The notes under the pieces were generated by a model. The model had not been told where the DNA came from and ran no database searches. It saw only the letters and a program-made list of their open reading frames with translations. The position numbers were made by a program, and so were the translations under genes. Shown here piece after piece: positions 1 through 7,709 of a stretch of DNA of 11,385 nt (its first letter is position 1; every line of letters begins with the position of its first letter). The stretch is from Verrucomicrobiota bacterium (GTDB taxonomy: Bacteria; Verrucomicrobiota; Verrucomicrobiia; Opitutales; Opitutaceae): assembly GCA_030916665.1 (NCBI GenBank), contig JAUPWC010000529.1:1-11385 (forward strand). Reading direction: 5' to 3'.

Positions 1-1
1 C

Positions 2-115
2 TCCTCCATCAAATCCGCCAAGGTGCGTCACCCGGCCTGCCAGGTGGTCCGTCGCAAAGGCAAGATCTACGTCATCAACAAAGTCGAACCGCGTTACAAG
101 GCGCGCCAAGGCTAA
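2..115 (+). CDS. rpmJ: 50S ribosomal protein L36, cysteine-poor type (5' end outside window)
   Basis: Small basic protein of the large ribosomal subunit, near the peptidyl-transferase region. The window starts inside the gene. The visible 37 residues run from [16 protein letters not shown] through [17 protein letters not shown] to a TAA stop. By comparison with the E. coli paralogue YkgO, only about four N-terminal residues are missing. Zinc-type L36 carries three Cys and one His as a zinc ribbon. Here only one Cys (in HPACQ) is visible, and the second half has VINK where the zinc form has a Cys. This is therefore the zinc-independent (C-minus) form. It lies 19 nt upstream of the zinc-independent L31 gene, the same pairing as ykgO-ykgM in E. 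coli. Any promoter or Zur site would lie outside the window. Confidence 0.93.
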   Translation, partial: SSIKSAKVRHPACQVVRRKGKIYVINKVEPRYKARQG

Positions 116-134
116 TTAACTTCCCCTCCTTACC

Positions 135-392
135 GTGAAGACCGAAGGCCATCCCGCTCTCAACAACGTCTGCTTCCTCGACATCGGAACAGGCAAGAAA
201 TTCCTGACCAAGTCCACGATGAAGTCGGCCCGCACCGAGAAGATCGACGGCCAGGACTACTTCGTGGTCTTGCGCGACGTGACCATGGACTCCCATCCCG
301 CCTACACCGGTGAAAAGCGCCTCGTGGACACCGCCGGCCGCGTGGAGAAGTTCACCACGAAGTTCAAGCGCGGCACCGCCAAGGCCAAGTAA
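135..392 (+). CDS. rpmE2: 50S ribosomal protein L31 type B
   Basis: 85-residue L31 of the type B (zinc-independent) class, a protein of the 50S central protuberance that helps bridge the subunits. Family hallmarks are the N-terminal MKxxxHP, a central DGQDYFVVLRDVTMDSHPAYTG segment (compare SHPFYTG in E. coli YkgM), and a C-terminal VEKFTTKFKRG. The CxxC zinc motif of type A L31 is absent; the single Cys at residue 13 stands alone. The GTG start at 135 is chosen because it gives the expected MKTEGHP N-terminus. The preceding 14 nt are pyrimidine-rich and contain no Shine-Dalgarno sequence. It is co-transcribed with rpmJ and followed directly by an intrinsic terminator, so these two genes form the end of a unit. 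Confidence 0.95.
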   Translation: MKTEGHPALNNVCFLDIGTGKKFLTKSTMKSARTEKIDGQDYFVVLRDVTMDSHPAYTGEKRLVDTAGRVEKFTTKFKRGTAKAK

Positions 393-416
393 GGCCGGCT
401 CCAGTCCCGCTCTCCG

Positions 417-447
417 AAGCCCTCCCTCGCGGAGGGCTTTTTGTTTT
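417..447 (+). terminator. Intrinsic terminator after rpmE2
   Basis: A perfect 9-bp stem, AAGCCCTCC (417-425) with GGAGGGCTT (431-439), encloses the 5-nt loop CTCGC and runs into TTTTTGTTTT (438-447). It lies 24 nt past the rpmE2 stop and is a textbook rho-independent terminator closing the rpmJ-rpmE2 unit. Confidence 0.93.
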
Positions 448-486
448 CCGGCCCGGCCGGAAACAATCGCGCCGCAGCCCGCAGGG

Positions 487-523
487 CGAAGGCGGCTCTC
501 CCCGGCGGTGCAGGTCGCCTTCG
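487..523. repeat. Intergenic inverted repeat, 8-bp arms
   Basis: CGAAGGCG (487-494) is the exact reverse complement of CGCCTTCG (516-523), with a GC-rich 21-nt loop. It lies in the 205-bp non-coding stretch between rpmE2 and serB, just upstream of the TGTGTTCCG tandem repeat. There is no T-run on either side, so it does not look like a terminator. It may be part of a composite dispersed intergenic element. I see nothing else in this gap apart from the terminator and the tandem repeat. Confidence 0.4.
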
Positions 524-578
524 TCTCCATGTGGTTCGGTGTTTTCCGCGGCTGAAAATCCTTCCCTCCCTCAATTTC

Positions 579-605
579 TGTGTGTTCCGTGTGTTCCGTG
601 GTTAA
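579..605. repeat. 9-nt tandem repeat (GTGTGTTCC) running into the serB start
   Basis: Two exact copies of GTGTGTTCC (580-588 and 589-597) are followed by GTGGTTAA (598-605). The reverse complement reads as the CCACGGAACACACGGAACAC type of motif, which I remember as an abundant dispersed intergenic repeat in Verrucomicrobiota and some other environmental phyla. Its spurious translations give EHTEHTE or HGTHGTH strings. That it is dispersed in this genome is inference, because only one copy is in the window. The repeat lies in frame with serB and supplies all its candidate start codons. Confidence 0.7.
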
Positions 606-1248
606 CGCTCCAACCAAGCTTCTCTGTCTCGACTGCGACTCGACCCTCAGCGCCATCGAGGGCGTGGATGAACTCGCCCGGTTGCGCGGGCCCGCCGTGC
701 TGGCGCAGGTCGCGCAGATGACCAACGACGCGATGGACGGCAGGATTCCGCTCGAATCGGTCTTCGCCCGCCGCCTGGAGATCATCCGCCCCGGCCGGGC
801 CGAAGCCGCGGCCATCGGCGAGCAGTATGTCCGCGAGATCGAGCCCACGGCCTTGGCGACCTTGGCCTCGCTCAAAGCCGCCGGCTGGACCCCGGTGATC
901 GTCAGCGCCGGTTACACGCAGGTCATCGAACCTCTGGCGCAACTGCTCGGCATCACGCGCATCGAGGCGGTGCGGCTGGATTTCGACGCGGCCGGCCATT
1001 ACGCGGGTTTCGATGCCGCGCATCCGGCCACGCGCAAAGGTGGCAAGCCCGAGATCGTCCGCGCCCTGAAGGCGGAGTTCAATCCGGTCCGCACGGTCGC
1101 GGTGGGCGACGGCGTGAGCGACCTGGAGACGCGTGATGAGGTTGACCTGTTCGTGGGCTTCGGTCGTTATGCCGAACGCGCCAAGGTCAAGGCCGGGGCG
1201 CATGCCTTCATTAAGAGCCTCGCGGACCTCGTTCCGTTGCTGGCGTAA
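598..1248 (+). CDS. serB: Phosphoserine phosphatase-like HAD-IB hydrolase
   Basis: 216-residue HAD-superfamily phosphatase that most likely hydrolyses O-phosphoserine to serine, the last step of the phosphorylated serine pathway, in the cytoplasm. All HAD motifs are present: motif I DCDST (nucleophile D12, general acid/base D14), motif II VSAG (S103), motif III lysine in GGKPE (K150), and motif IV GDGVSD (D171, D175). The cap helix carries MDGRIPLESVFARRL, matching the SerB MD..xxxSLxxR region. The tail FVGFGRYAERAKVKAGA resembles the eukaryotic PSPH FIGFGGN...VK region more than E. coli SerB, and there is no ACT domain. In-frame GTG codons occur at 580, 589 and 598, all inside the 9-nt repeat. 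I chose 598 because only that one gives a start without repeat-encoded CSVCSV residues. No Shine-Dalgarno is visible. A related HAD-IB phosphatase with another substrate is the main alternative. Confidence 0.88.
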   Translation: MVNAPTKLLCLDCDSTLSAIEGVDELARLRGPAVLAQVAQMTNDAMDGRIPLESVFARRLEIIRPGRAEAAAIGEQYVREIEPTALATLASLKAAGWTPVIVSAGYTQVIEPLAQLLGITRIEAVRLDFDAAGHYAGFDAAHPATRKGGKPEIVRALKAEFNPVRTVAVGDGVSDLETRDEVDLFVGFGRYAERAKVKAGAHAFIKSLADLVPLLA

Positions 1249-1290
1249 ATCCGGTTGCGGTTCGCCGCGGCCTGAATCCTCAGTCCCACC

Positions 1291-2781
1291 ATGATGCGAC
1301 GATCCGCCCTCTGCCTCCTTTTCCTGCTCGCGCCTGCGCTTTGGGCTGCCGGCGCCGCTCCGTCCGGAGATTTTCCGCGCGCGCTCTCCAGCTACGCCGA
1401 TCCGGCGGAAGCGGGTGTGCTGGAGATAGTGAAGGCCCGCGCCGTGGCGGAGCCATTCAATGTCGTCGCGACCCTGATCTTTGTGCTGGCGGTGCTGCAC
1501 ACCTTCGCCACCGCGAAGATCCGGCATTGGGCGCATCTCATCGAGCACCGGCACCTCGAGCGGCTCAAGCAGCGGCCCAACCAGACCGACCGCGATGGCG
1601 ACGGCCGGCCCGACGAGGTGAGCTTCTGGGGGCAGATCCTGCACTTCTTCGGCGAGGTCGAGGCGGTGTTCGGCATCTGGGTGATCGTGCTCGGCGGCGC
1701 CATCGTGTGGTTCAAAGGCGTGGACACAACGGTCGATTACATTGCGCACACCGTGAATTTCACCGAGCCGATGTTCGTGGTCGTGATCATGGCGCTCGCT
1801 TCGACCCGCCCGGTGCTGCGTCTCGCGGAACAGTGTCTCCGTGCGGTCGCCGCGCTCGGGCGCGGCCGTCCCGTCGCATGGTGGCTCTCTATCCTCACCA
1901 TCGCGCCGATCCTGGGCTCGTTGATCACCGAGCCGGCCGCCATGACCATCGCCGCACTGCTTCTGGGCAAGCAGTTCTATGCGCTGAAACCCTCGCCGAA
2001 GCTCATGTATGGCACGCTCGGCCTGCTTTTCGTGAACATCTCGATCGGCGGCACGCTCACCCATTTCGCCGCGCCGCCGGTGATCATGGTCGCAAAAGCC
2101 TGGGGTTGGGACACGCCCTACATGTTCACGCACTTTGGCTGGCATGCGGTCGCGGGCATCGTGCTTTCAAATGTCGTGTATCTGCTCGCGTTTCGCCGGG
2201 AACTGCTGGCGCTCAAGCCAGTGGACCGTTCGGGTGAGCGGGCGGAGGAGCCGGTGCCGGCCTGGGTGACGGTCGTGCATCTGCTTTTTGTGGGTTTCAC
2301 CGTGTGGGTGGCGCATCATCCGGTGCTGTTTGTGGGCGGCTTCCTGTTCTTCCTGGCCTTTGCACAGGCTACGGCGCACCACCAGAGCAAGGTGGATTTG
2401 CGCAGCCCGATGCTGGTTGGCTTCTTCCTTGCCGGTCTGGTCATCCACGGCGGCCTGCAGGCCTGGTGGATCGAGCCGGTGCTGGGCAGCCTGGGCGAGA
2501 AGCCGCTCTTCTTCGGCGCGACCATCCTGACCGCCTTCAATGACAATGCCGCCATCACGTTCCTGGCGACCCTCGTGCCGAATTTCAGCGAGGAACTCAA
2601 ATACGCCGTGGTGGCGGGTGCGGTGACGGGCGGCGGCCTGACGGTCATCGCCAACGCCCCCAATCCTGCCGGCCAGTCCATCCTCCAGCGCTATTTTCCC
2701 GAGGGCATATCCCCGCTGGGACTGCTGCTGGGTGCGCTGCCGCCCACGCTGATCGTGGTGTTTGCCTTCCTCGTGCTCTGA
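1291..2781 (+). CDS. Putative Na+/H+ antiporter (family once called DUF1504)
   Basis: 496-residue polytopic inner-membrane protein. It matches, from memory, the putative Na+/H+ antiporter family PF07399, a relative of the ion-transporter superfamily. Residues 1-21 (MMRRSALCLLFLLAPALWAA) look like a cleavable signal peptide. TM segments follow at roughly 55-72, 124-141, 158-171, 196-225, 240-268, 284-301, 325-360, 372-397, 404-430, 437-456 and 472-496. Family-like motifs are ITEPAAMTI (212-220), GGTLTHFAAPPVIM (253-266), FNDNAAITF (416-424) and GGGLTVIANAPNPAG (447-461). The paired glycine/asparagine-rich re-entrant motifs are typical of IT-superfamily carriers. A hydrophilic loop between TM1 and TM2 holds an EF-hand-like acidic segment, DRDGDGRPDE (100-109). 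The gene starts 42 nt after serB, so it may be co-transcribed. Transported ions are inferred from family only. Confidence 0.85.
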   Translation: MMRRSALCLLFLLAPALWAAGAAPSGDFPRALSSYADPAEAGVLEIVKARAVAEPFNVVATLIFVLAVLHTFATAKIRHWAHLIEHRHLERLKQRPNQTDRDGDGRPDEVSFWGQILHFFGEVEAVFGIWVIVLGGAIVWFKGVDTTVDYIAHTVNFTEPMFVVVIMALASTRPVLRLAEQCLRAVAALGRGRPVAWWLSILTIAPILGSLITEPAAMTIAALLLGKQFYALKPSPKLMYGTLGLLFVNISIGGTLTHFAAPPVIMVAKAWGWDTPYMFTHFGWHAVAGIVLSNVVYLLAFRRELLALKPVDRSGERAEEPVPAWVTVVHLLFVGFTVWVAHHPVLFVGGFLFFLAFAQATAHHQSKVDLRSPMLVGFFLAGLVIHGGLQAWWIEPVLGSLGEKPLFFGATILTAFNDNAAITFLATLVPNFSEELKYAVVAGAVTGGGLTVIANAPNPAGQSILQRYFPEGISPLGLLLGALPPTLIVVFAFLVL

Positions 2782-2890
2782 GGCTGGGCGGCATTCAGAT
2801 TGCTGCTGAAGTTGAGTGGTCCGGCTGATAAGACGCTCACCCATGACTGTCGCTTTGCGTCCGGAGGCCTGTTCGTCAGGCTGAGCCGGC

Positions 2891-4186
2891 ATGAGTGCCG
2901 TGCTGTTCGCTTCGGTCGTTCTCGCGGAGCCCCCCCCCGCGTTGATCATACCCTTTGGTCTCTTGCTGCTGCTTATCGCGGTGATGCCGTTGAGCCCGGA
3001 GTGGGTGAAGCGCCGGTGGGAGCATTACTACCCTCACGTCTCGCTCGGTCTGGGCCTGCTGGTGGCGGCGTATTACCTGGCGCGGATTCCGGCGGGAGGG
3101 ACGACTATCATGCACACGGTGCACGAGTATTTCTCCTTCATCTGCCTCATCGGCTCCCTGTTCGTGGTGGCCGGTGGCATCCACCTCAAGGTCCGCGGCG
3201 CCGCCACGCCGGTCGAGAACGTGGTGTTCCTCACCGTAGGCGCGCTTTTCACCAATCTCATCGGCACGACGGGCGCCTCGATGCTGCTTATCCGTCCCTG
3301 GATTCGCATGAACCAGCAGCGCATCACGGCCTGCCATATCGTCTTTTTCATCTTCATCATCGCCAACTGTGGCGGGGCGCTGACGCCCATCGGGGATCCG
3401 CCGCTGTTTCTCGGTTATCTGCGGGGGGTGCCGTTCTTCTGGCTTCTGGAGCATGCGATGCTGCCTTGGCTGGCCTGTCTAGGCTTCTTGCTGGCTGTGT
3501 TCTACGCCATTGACCGCCGGAATTTCGCCCGGCTGTCGCCTGCGCTCCGGGAGCGGGCCGAGGCGCAGGACAGCTGGCACTTCGAGGGCGGGGTAAACGT
3601 GCTATTTCTGCTGATGATCGTCGGTGCGGTCTTTCTGCCCCCGGTGCCGATGCTGCGTGAAGGCGTGATGATCGCCGCGGCCGCGGCTTCGTTCCGGTTC
3701 ACCCCGCGGAGCGTGCATGGGAAGAACCAGTTCACGTTCGGGCCCATCAGGGAGGTCGCCTGGCTGTTCATCGGCATCTTCCTCACGATGATGCCGGCGC
3801 TCGACTACCTCGGGCAGCACGGTCGCGAGTTCGGCTTCACGCGGCCGCTGCAATACTACTTGTCCACGGGGATGCTGTCCGCCGTGCTCGACAACGCGCC
3901 GACCTACCTGAACTTCCTGAAACTGGCCGAGGCGAGCCTGGTCACGCCCGGAGCCGGGGTGCCCGCGCTGATCGTGGAGGCGCCGCAGTTCGTCGTCGCC
4001 GTAAGCCTGGGGGCGGTGTTTTTCGGTGCCATGACCTACATCGGCAATGGCCCGAATTTCATGGTGAAGAGCATCGCCGAAAGCGCAGGTGTGAAGGTGC
4101 CGACGTTCTTCGGGTATGTGTTCAAATACAGCCTGCCGGTCCTGCTGCCCGTGCTGGCGCTGGTCGGCTGGTTGTTTTTGCGGTAG
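2891..4186 (+). CDS. Putative sodium:proton antiporter, CitMHS/NhaD-like
   Basis: 431-residue integral membrane protein of the ion-transporter superfamily, most like the family Pfam labels CitMHS_2. About 11 hydrophobic segments are visible. Diagnostic motifs are GTTGASMLLIRP (125-136), NCGGALTPIGDPPLFLGYLR (159-178), LDNAPTYLNF (333-342) and YIGNGPNFMVKSIAE (383-397). The two halves carry related TGAS and GNGPN re-entrant signatures, as expected of the inverted-repeat fold. Cation/proton exchange fits best; a carboxylate carrier is the alternative. It lies 109 nt after another antiporter-type gene that does not look like a recent duplicate. Codons 13-17 contain a run of nine C (2930-2938), so a one-base slip would truncate the protein. 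The ATG at 2891 is the only start that reads into the hydrophobic N-terminus. No Shine-Dalgarno is seen. The preceding 109-nt gap shows no recognisable element. Confidence 0.87.
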   Translation: MSAVLFASVVLAEPPPALIIPFGLLLLLIAVMPLSPEWVKRRWEHYYPHVSLGLGLLVAAYYLARIPAGGTTIMHTVHEYFSFICLIGSLFVVAGGIHLKVRGAATPVENVVFLTVGALFTNLIGTTGASMLLIRPWIRMNQQRITACHIVFFIFIIANCGGALTPIGDPPLFLGYLRGVPFFWLLEHAMLPWLACLGFLLAVFYAIDRRNFARLSPALRERAEAQDSWHFEGGVNVLFLLMIVGAVFLPPVPMLREGVMIAAAAASFRFTPRSVHGKNQFTFGPIREVAWLFIGIFLTMMPALDYLGQHGREFGFTRPLQYYLSTGMLSAVLDNAPTYLNFLKLAEASLVTPGAGVPALIVEAPQFVVAVSLGAVFFGAMTYIGNGPNFMVKSIAESAGVKVPTFFGYVFKYSLPVLLPVLALVGWLFLR

Positions 4187-4191
4187 GCTGG

Positions 4192-4225
4192 AAAAAACTT
4201 CGGCTGCAGGCCCCGCCTCCTGCTG
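4192..4225 (-). terminator. Weak candidate terminator after gdhA
   Basis: Read on the minus strand, CAGCAGG (4225-4219) can pair with CCTGCAG (4210-4204) with one mismatch around an 8-nt loop. Six T (plus-strand A at 4192-4197) follow six nucleotides later. The distance between stem and T-run makes this a marginal terminator for the minus-strand glutamate dehydrogenase gene. The 61-nt convergent gap holds nothing else that I recognise. Confidence 0.35.
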
Positions 4226-4247
4226 CTTGGGGGGCGTTCCGCCTGAC

Positions 4248-5516
4248 TCAGGGAAACAGCCCGCGCTTGCCCTTGGCCTCCGCGACGCGGCCGATGCCGA
4301 GCAACAGGGCGGCGGTGCGGCGGCTGCAGCCGTATTTCTTCTTTGTCTCCTCCACCGAGGCCTTCGCCTTGGCGAGCATGCGGTAAAGTTTGTCGAAGAC
4401 CTCGTTTTTCGTCCAATAATAGTTCTGCTGGTTCTGCAGCCACTCGAAGTAGGAAACGATGACGCCGCCGGAGTTGCAGAGCACGTCGGGGATGATCTCG
4501 ATGTCGCCGCGCAGGGCGAGAATCTCGTCGGCCTTGTTGGTGGTCGGGCCGTTGGCGCCCTCGGCGAGCACCCGGCAGCGCAGCTTGCCGGCGTTCTGCT
4601 CGGTGATGACGCGCTCGAGTGCGGCCGGGATGAGCACGGTGCACTCCAGCTCCATGAGTTGCTCGTTCGAGATGGGCTCGCCGCCCGGGAATCCCTGCAG
4701 CGTCTTGTTCTGGGCGACCCAGGCTTGCGCGGCCTTCAGGTCGAGTCCCTTGGCGTTGTAAACACCGCCCGTGTAGTCGGAAATGGCGACGATTTCCGCG
4801 CCCCAGTGATAGAGTGCGTGGCCGGCCTCGCTGCCGACGTTGCCGAAGCCCTGGATGGCGACGGTAGTTTTTTCGGGCTCGATGCCGAGGTCCTGCAGGT
4901 AGGATTTGACGAACCATGCTACGCCTTCGCCGGTGGCCTCACGGCGGCCGAGCGATCCGCCGAGCACGATGGGTTTGCCGGTGATCACGCCGGGGTCGAA
5001 GTGCCCCTTGTGATTGGAATAGGTGTCCATCATCCAGGCCATGACCTGATCGTTGGTGCCGACGTCGGGCGCGGGGATGTCCACGTTGGGCCCGATGAAC
5101 GGCAGGATTTCCTGCATGTAGCGACGGGAGAGCCGCTCGAGTTCCGTCGTGGACAGTTTGCGCGTGTCCACGATCACGCCGCCCTTGGCGCCGCCGTAGG
5201 GCAGGCCGGCGAGCGAGCATTTCCAGCTCATCCACATGGCCAGCGCGGCAACCTCGCCGAGCGTGACGTCGTGGTGGAAGCGGATGCCGCCCTTGGCCGG
5301 GCCGGTGGAGAGGTTGTGCTGCACGCGGTAGCCCTCGAAGATCTCGACGCGGCCGTCGTCCATGCGCACGGGCATGGAAACGATCACGCAGCGGCGCGGG
5401 CGCTTGGTGCGCTCCCGGACGGAGGCGTCCATTTGAAGGATGTCGGCGGCGATATCGAACTGCCGGCAGGCCTGTTGGAAGACAGTGGATTGATAGATGG
5501 TGCTTTCGAGTGACAT
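4248..5516 (-). CDS. gdhA: Glutamate dehydrogenase
   Basis: 422-residue cytosolic enzyme that interconverts glutamate with 2-oxoglutarate and ammonium using NAD(P), linking nitrogen assimilation to the TCA cycle. The dimerisation/substrate domain holds [15 protein letters not shown] (70-84) with substrate-binding K75, then K99 and the catalytic lysine in YGGAKGG (K111), and PAPDVGTND (148-156) with catalytic D151. The [14 protein letters not shown] segment (186-199) leads into the Rossmann domain with GFGNVG (223-228). The strand-end ISD (D247) leaves the NAD versus NADP preference open. The length fits the roughly 420-residue hexameric class, like RocG/GudB or Thermotoga GDH, rather than the roughly 450-residue E. 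coli type. The ATG at 5516 gives a standard N-terminus with no Shine-Dalgarno. The gene converges with the antiporter and diverges from uvrB. Confidence 0.96.
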   Translation of the reverse strand: MSLESTIYQSTVFQQACRQFDIAADILQMDASVRERTKRPRRCVIVSMPVRMDDGRVEIFEGYRVQHNLSTGPAKGGIRFHHDVTLGEVAALAMWMSWKCSLAGLPYGGAKGGVIVDTRKLSTTELERLSRRYMQEILPFIGPNVDIPAPDVGTNDQVMAWMMDTYSNHKGHFDPGVITGKPIVLGGSLGRREATGEGVAWFVKSYLQDLGIEPEKTTVAIQGFGNVGSEAGHALYHWGAEIVAISDYTGGVYNAKGLDLKAAQAWVAQNKTLQGFPGGEPISNEQLMELECTVLIPAALERVITEQNAGKLRCRVLAEGANGPTTNKADEILALRGDIEIIPDVLCNSGGVIVSYFEWLQNQQNYYWTKNEVFDKLYRMLAKAKASVEETKKKYGCSRRTAALLLGIGRVAEAKGKRGLFP

Positions 5517-5635
5517 TGGGGTAAGGGCCGGAAAGGGCCCGGTTTGTTATGCGGCCAGTCTGGCAGGAGGCTCGGTCTTGGCAATTTGCTTTCGGCCATG
5601 TCCGTGCCGCGGAAAGCTCGCGCTCCTGACACAAC

Positions 5636-5657
5636 GCTGACAGTGCATCGTGTTAGC
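5636..5657. promoter_or_regulatory. Imperfect palindrome upstream of uvrB, candidate operator
   Basis: GCTGACA (5636-5642) and TGTTAGC (5651-5657) form an inverted repeat with 6 of 7 pairs matching and an 8-nt spacer. It ends 33 nt before the uvrB ATG, in the divergent gdhA-uvrB region. The position suits a repressor site. uvrB is LexA-controlled in many bacteria, but these arms are not the E. coli CTGT-N8-ACAG box, so a LexA role is speculation. CTGACA at 5637-5642 could also serve as a -35-like hexamer, but I find no convincing -10. Confidence 0.35.
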
Positions 5658-5690
5658 CTTTTGCCCGATTCTGACTCAGGTGCTCAGGTT

Positions 5691-7709
5691 ATGCCCTTGT
5701 TCAAACTCCACTCCGAATACCAGCCCACCGGCGACCAGCCTCAGGCCATCAAGGCCCTGGTGGAGTCCTTCCGTGCGGGCAACCGCCATCAGACGCTGCT
5801 GGGCGTCACCGGCTCGGGCAAGACCTTCACGATGGCCAACGTCATTGCGCAGCTCGACCGGCCGGCGCTGATTATCTCGCACAACAAGACACTCGCGGCG
5901 CAACTTTACTCAGAGTTCAAGGCCTTCTTTCCCGAGAACGCCGTCGAATACTTCGTCAGCTATTACGATTACTACCAGCCCGAGGCCTACGTGCCGTCGA
6001 GCGACACCTTCATCGAGAAGGACTCGTCCATCAACGAGGAGATCGAGCGCCTGCGCATCGCCACCACCAGCTCGCTGGTCAGCCGGCGCGACGTGATCGT
6101 GGTGGCCAGCGTGTCGTGCATCTACGGCCTCGGCTCGCCCGAGGAATTTTTCTCCATGCGCATCGTGCTGGAGCGAGGCGGCACACTGAACCGCAACAAG
6201 TTTCTCGAGCGGCTGGTGGACAATCTATACGAGCGCAACGACTACGATCTCAAGCGCGGCGCCTTCCGCGTGCGCGGCGACACGGTGGATGTGATGCCGG
6301 CCTACCTGGAGCACGGGCTGCGCGTGGAATTCTTCGGCGACGAGATCGACGCGCTCACGGAATTCGAGCCGGTGAGCGGTGCGGTGATCCGGAAGATCGA
6401 CCGCTTTGAACTCTATCCCGCCAACCAATACGTGACCTCGCGCGGCAAGCTCGACACCGCCATCGGGCGCATCAAGGCCGAGTTGGAGGAGCGGGTGGCG
6501 TTCTTCGAGAAGGAGCAAAAATACCTCGAGGCGCAGCGCGTGCGAATGCGCACGACCTACGACCTTGAGATGCTTCAGGAAATGGGCTTCTGCAGCGGCA
6601 TCGAGAACTACTCCCTGCATCTCACCGGCCGGAAACCGGGCGACCGTCCGTTCTGCCTCGTGGATTTCTTTCCCAAGGACTTTTTGACGCTGGTGGACGA
6701 GAGCCACGTCTCCATTCCGCAGATCGGCGGCATGTATAACGGCGATCTCGCGCGCAAATCCACGCTGGTGAGCTTCGGCTTCCGTCTGCCCTCGGCGCTC
6801 GACAACCGGCCGCAGAGCTTCGCCGAGTTCCAGTCCATCACCGGGCAGACACTCTACGTCTCGGCCACGCCCGCGCCGTTTGAATTGAAGCTCTCCCAAG
6901 TCGTCGCCGAGCAGGTGATCCGTCCGACCGGATTGGTAGACCCGGAGATCACGCTGCGCCCGACCAAGGGGCAGGTCGAGGACCTCATCGGCGAGGTGCG
7001 CAAAGCGGTGGAGGCCGGCGAACGCGTGCTTGTGACCACGCTGACCAAGCGCCTGTCCGAGGATCTCACGTCCTACATGCGCGATGCGAAGATCCGCGTC
7101 GAATACCTGCACTCCGACATCGACGCCCTTGAGCGCGTCGAGATCCTGCGAAATCTGCGGCTGGGAAACTTCGACGTCCTCATTGGCATCAACCTCCTGC
7201 GCGAGGGCCTCGACCTGCCCGAGGTGGCACTCGTAGCCGTGCTTGATGCCGACAAGGAGGGGTTTTTGCGCAGCGCCACGAGTCTCATGCAGACGGCCGG
7301 GCGTGCCGCGCGCCACGAAAAGGGCCGCGTCATCTTCTACGCCGACAACATCACCGAATCCATTCGCAGCACGATGGACGAGGTTGCCCGCCGCCGGGAA
7401 AAACAGCTCGCCTACAACCGCGAGCACGGCATCACCCCGCGCAGCGTGAAGCGCGGGGTGCAGGCCAGCCTGCGCGTTTACGACGGCAAGGACCGCGACG
7501 ACACGGAGGCGGTGGCCGAATCGGCCGACGACGTGAAGGCCGTGATCGCCGAACTTGAGGACGAGATGCAGGTGGCGGCCAACAAGCTTGAATTCGAGCG
7601 CGCCGCGCTGTTGCGCGACCAGATCAACGCGCTGAAGACCGGCGACTACAAAAAACTCGGCGCCAAACCGGTCGCTTACGGGCGAAAGGGGAAGAAGAAG
7701 GTGAAGTAG
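5691..7709 (+). CDS. uvrB: UvrABC system protein B (excinuclease subunit)
   Basis: 672-residue central subunit of nucleotide excision repair. It is loaded by UvrA, verifies the lesion with its beta-hairpin and helicase fold, and recruits UvrC. Walker A is GVTGSGKT (38-45). The damage-verifying beta-hairpin is [20 protein letters not shown] (91-110). The DEAD-like motif II is LVDESH, motif V is [14 protein letters not shown] and motif VI is [10 protein letters not shown]-terminal UVR motif ([23 protein letters not shown]) binds UvrC. Length agrees with E. coli UvrB (673). The frame stays open upstream to 5544, but the family N-terminus ([20 protein letters not shown]) begins at the ATG at 5691, which is preceded by a modest AGGT at the right distance. 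The basic tail GRKGKKKVK is ordinary. An imperfect palindrome lies upstream. Confidence 0.98.
   Translation: MPLFKLHSEYQPTGDQPQAIKALVESFRAGNRHQTLLGVTGSGKTFTMANVIAQLDRPALIISHNKTLAAQLYSEFKAFFPENAVEYFVSYYDYYQPEAYVPSSDTFIEKDSSINEEIERLRIATTSSLVSRRDVIVVASVSCIYGLGSPEEFFSMRIVLERGGTLNRNKFLERLVDNLYERNDYDLKRGAFRVRGDTVDVMPAYLEHGLRVEFFGDEIDALTEFEPVSGAVIRKIDRFELYPANQYVTSRGKLDTAIGRIKAELEERVAFFEKEQKYLEAQRVRMRTTYDLEMLQEMGFCSGIENYSLHLTGRKPGDRPFCLVDFFPKDFLTLVDESHVSIPQIGGMYNGDLARKSTLVSFGFRLPSALDNRPQSFAEFQSITGQTLYVSATPAPFELKLSQVVAEQVIRPTGLVDPEITLRPTKGQVEDLIGEVRKAVEAGERVLVTTLTKRLSEDLTSYMRDAKIRVEYLHSDIDALERVEILRNLRLGNFDVLIGINLLREGLDLPEVALVAVLDADKEGFLRSATSLMQTAGRAARHEKGRVIFYADNITESIRSTMDEVARRREKQLAYNREHGITPRSVKRGVQASLRVYDGKDRDDTEAVAESADDVKAVIAELEDEMQVAANKLEFERAALLRDQINALKTGDYKKLGAKPVAYGRKGKKKVK

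Noticed and set aside
579..605. CRISPR or microsatellite interpretation of the 9-nt repeat
   Set aside because: There are only two full copies with no spacers and no cas genes. It fits a dispersed intergenic motif better.
571..2145. 524-residue open frame on the minus strand opposite serB and the first antiporter
   Set aside because: It is antisense to two genes with clear catalytic or membrane motifs, is full of His/Arg/Asp/Gly as in GC-rich shadow translations, and has no family features.
2800..3513. 237-residue plus-strand frame overlapping the second antiporter
   Set aside because: It is out of frame with the motif-bearing antiporter. Apart from the intergenic start it contains only shadow sequence.
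4116..5513. 465-residue plus-strand open frame opposite gdhA
   Set aside because: It is antisense to a fully conserved glutamate dehydrogenase. The long frame arises because GC-rich codon use avoids stop complements. Its sequence is low-complexity Ala/Val/Gly/Asp.
5521..5540. GGGCC/GGCCC hairpin just upstream of gdhA as a riboswitch or attenuator
   Set aside because: It is a short GC stem only, with no conserved aptamer-like structure or alternative pairing that I can identify.
5544..5690. 49-codon N-terminal extension of uvrB
   Set aside because: UvrB proteins start at the equivalent of [17 protein letters not shown], and the extension overlaps the probable promoter and palindrome. The open frame is chance in GC-rich DNA.
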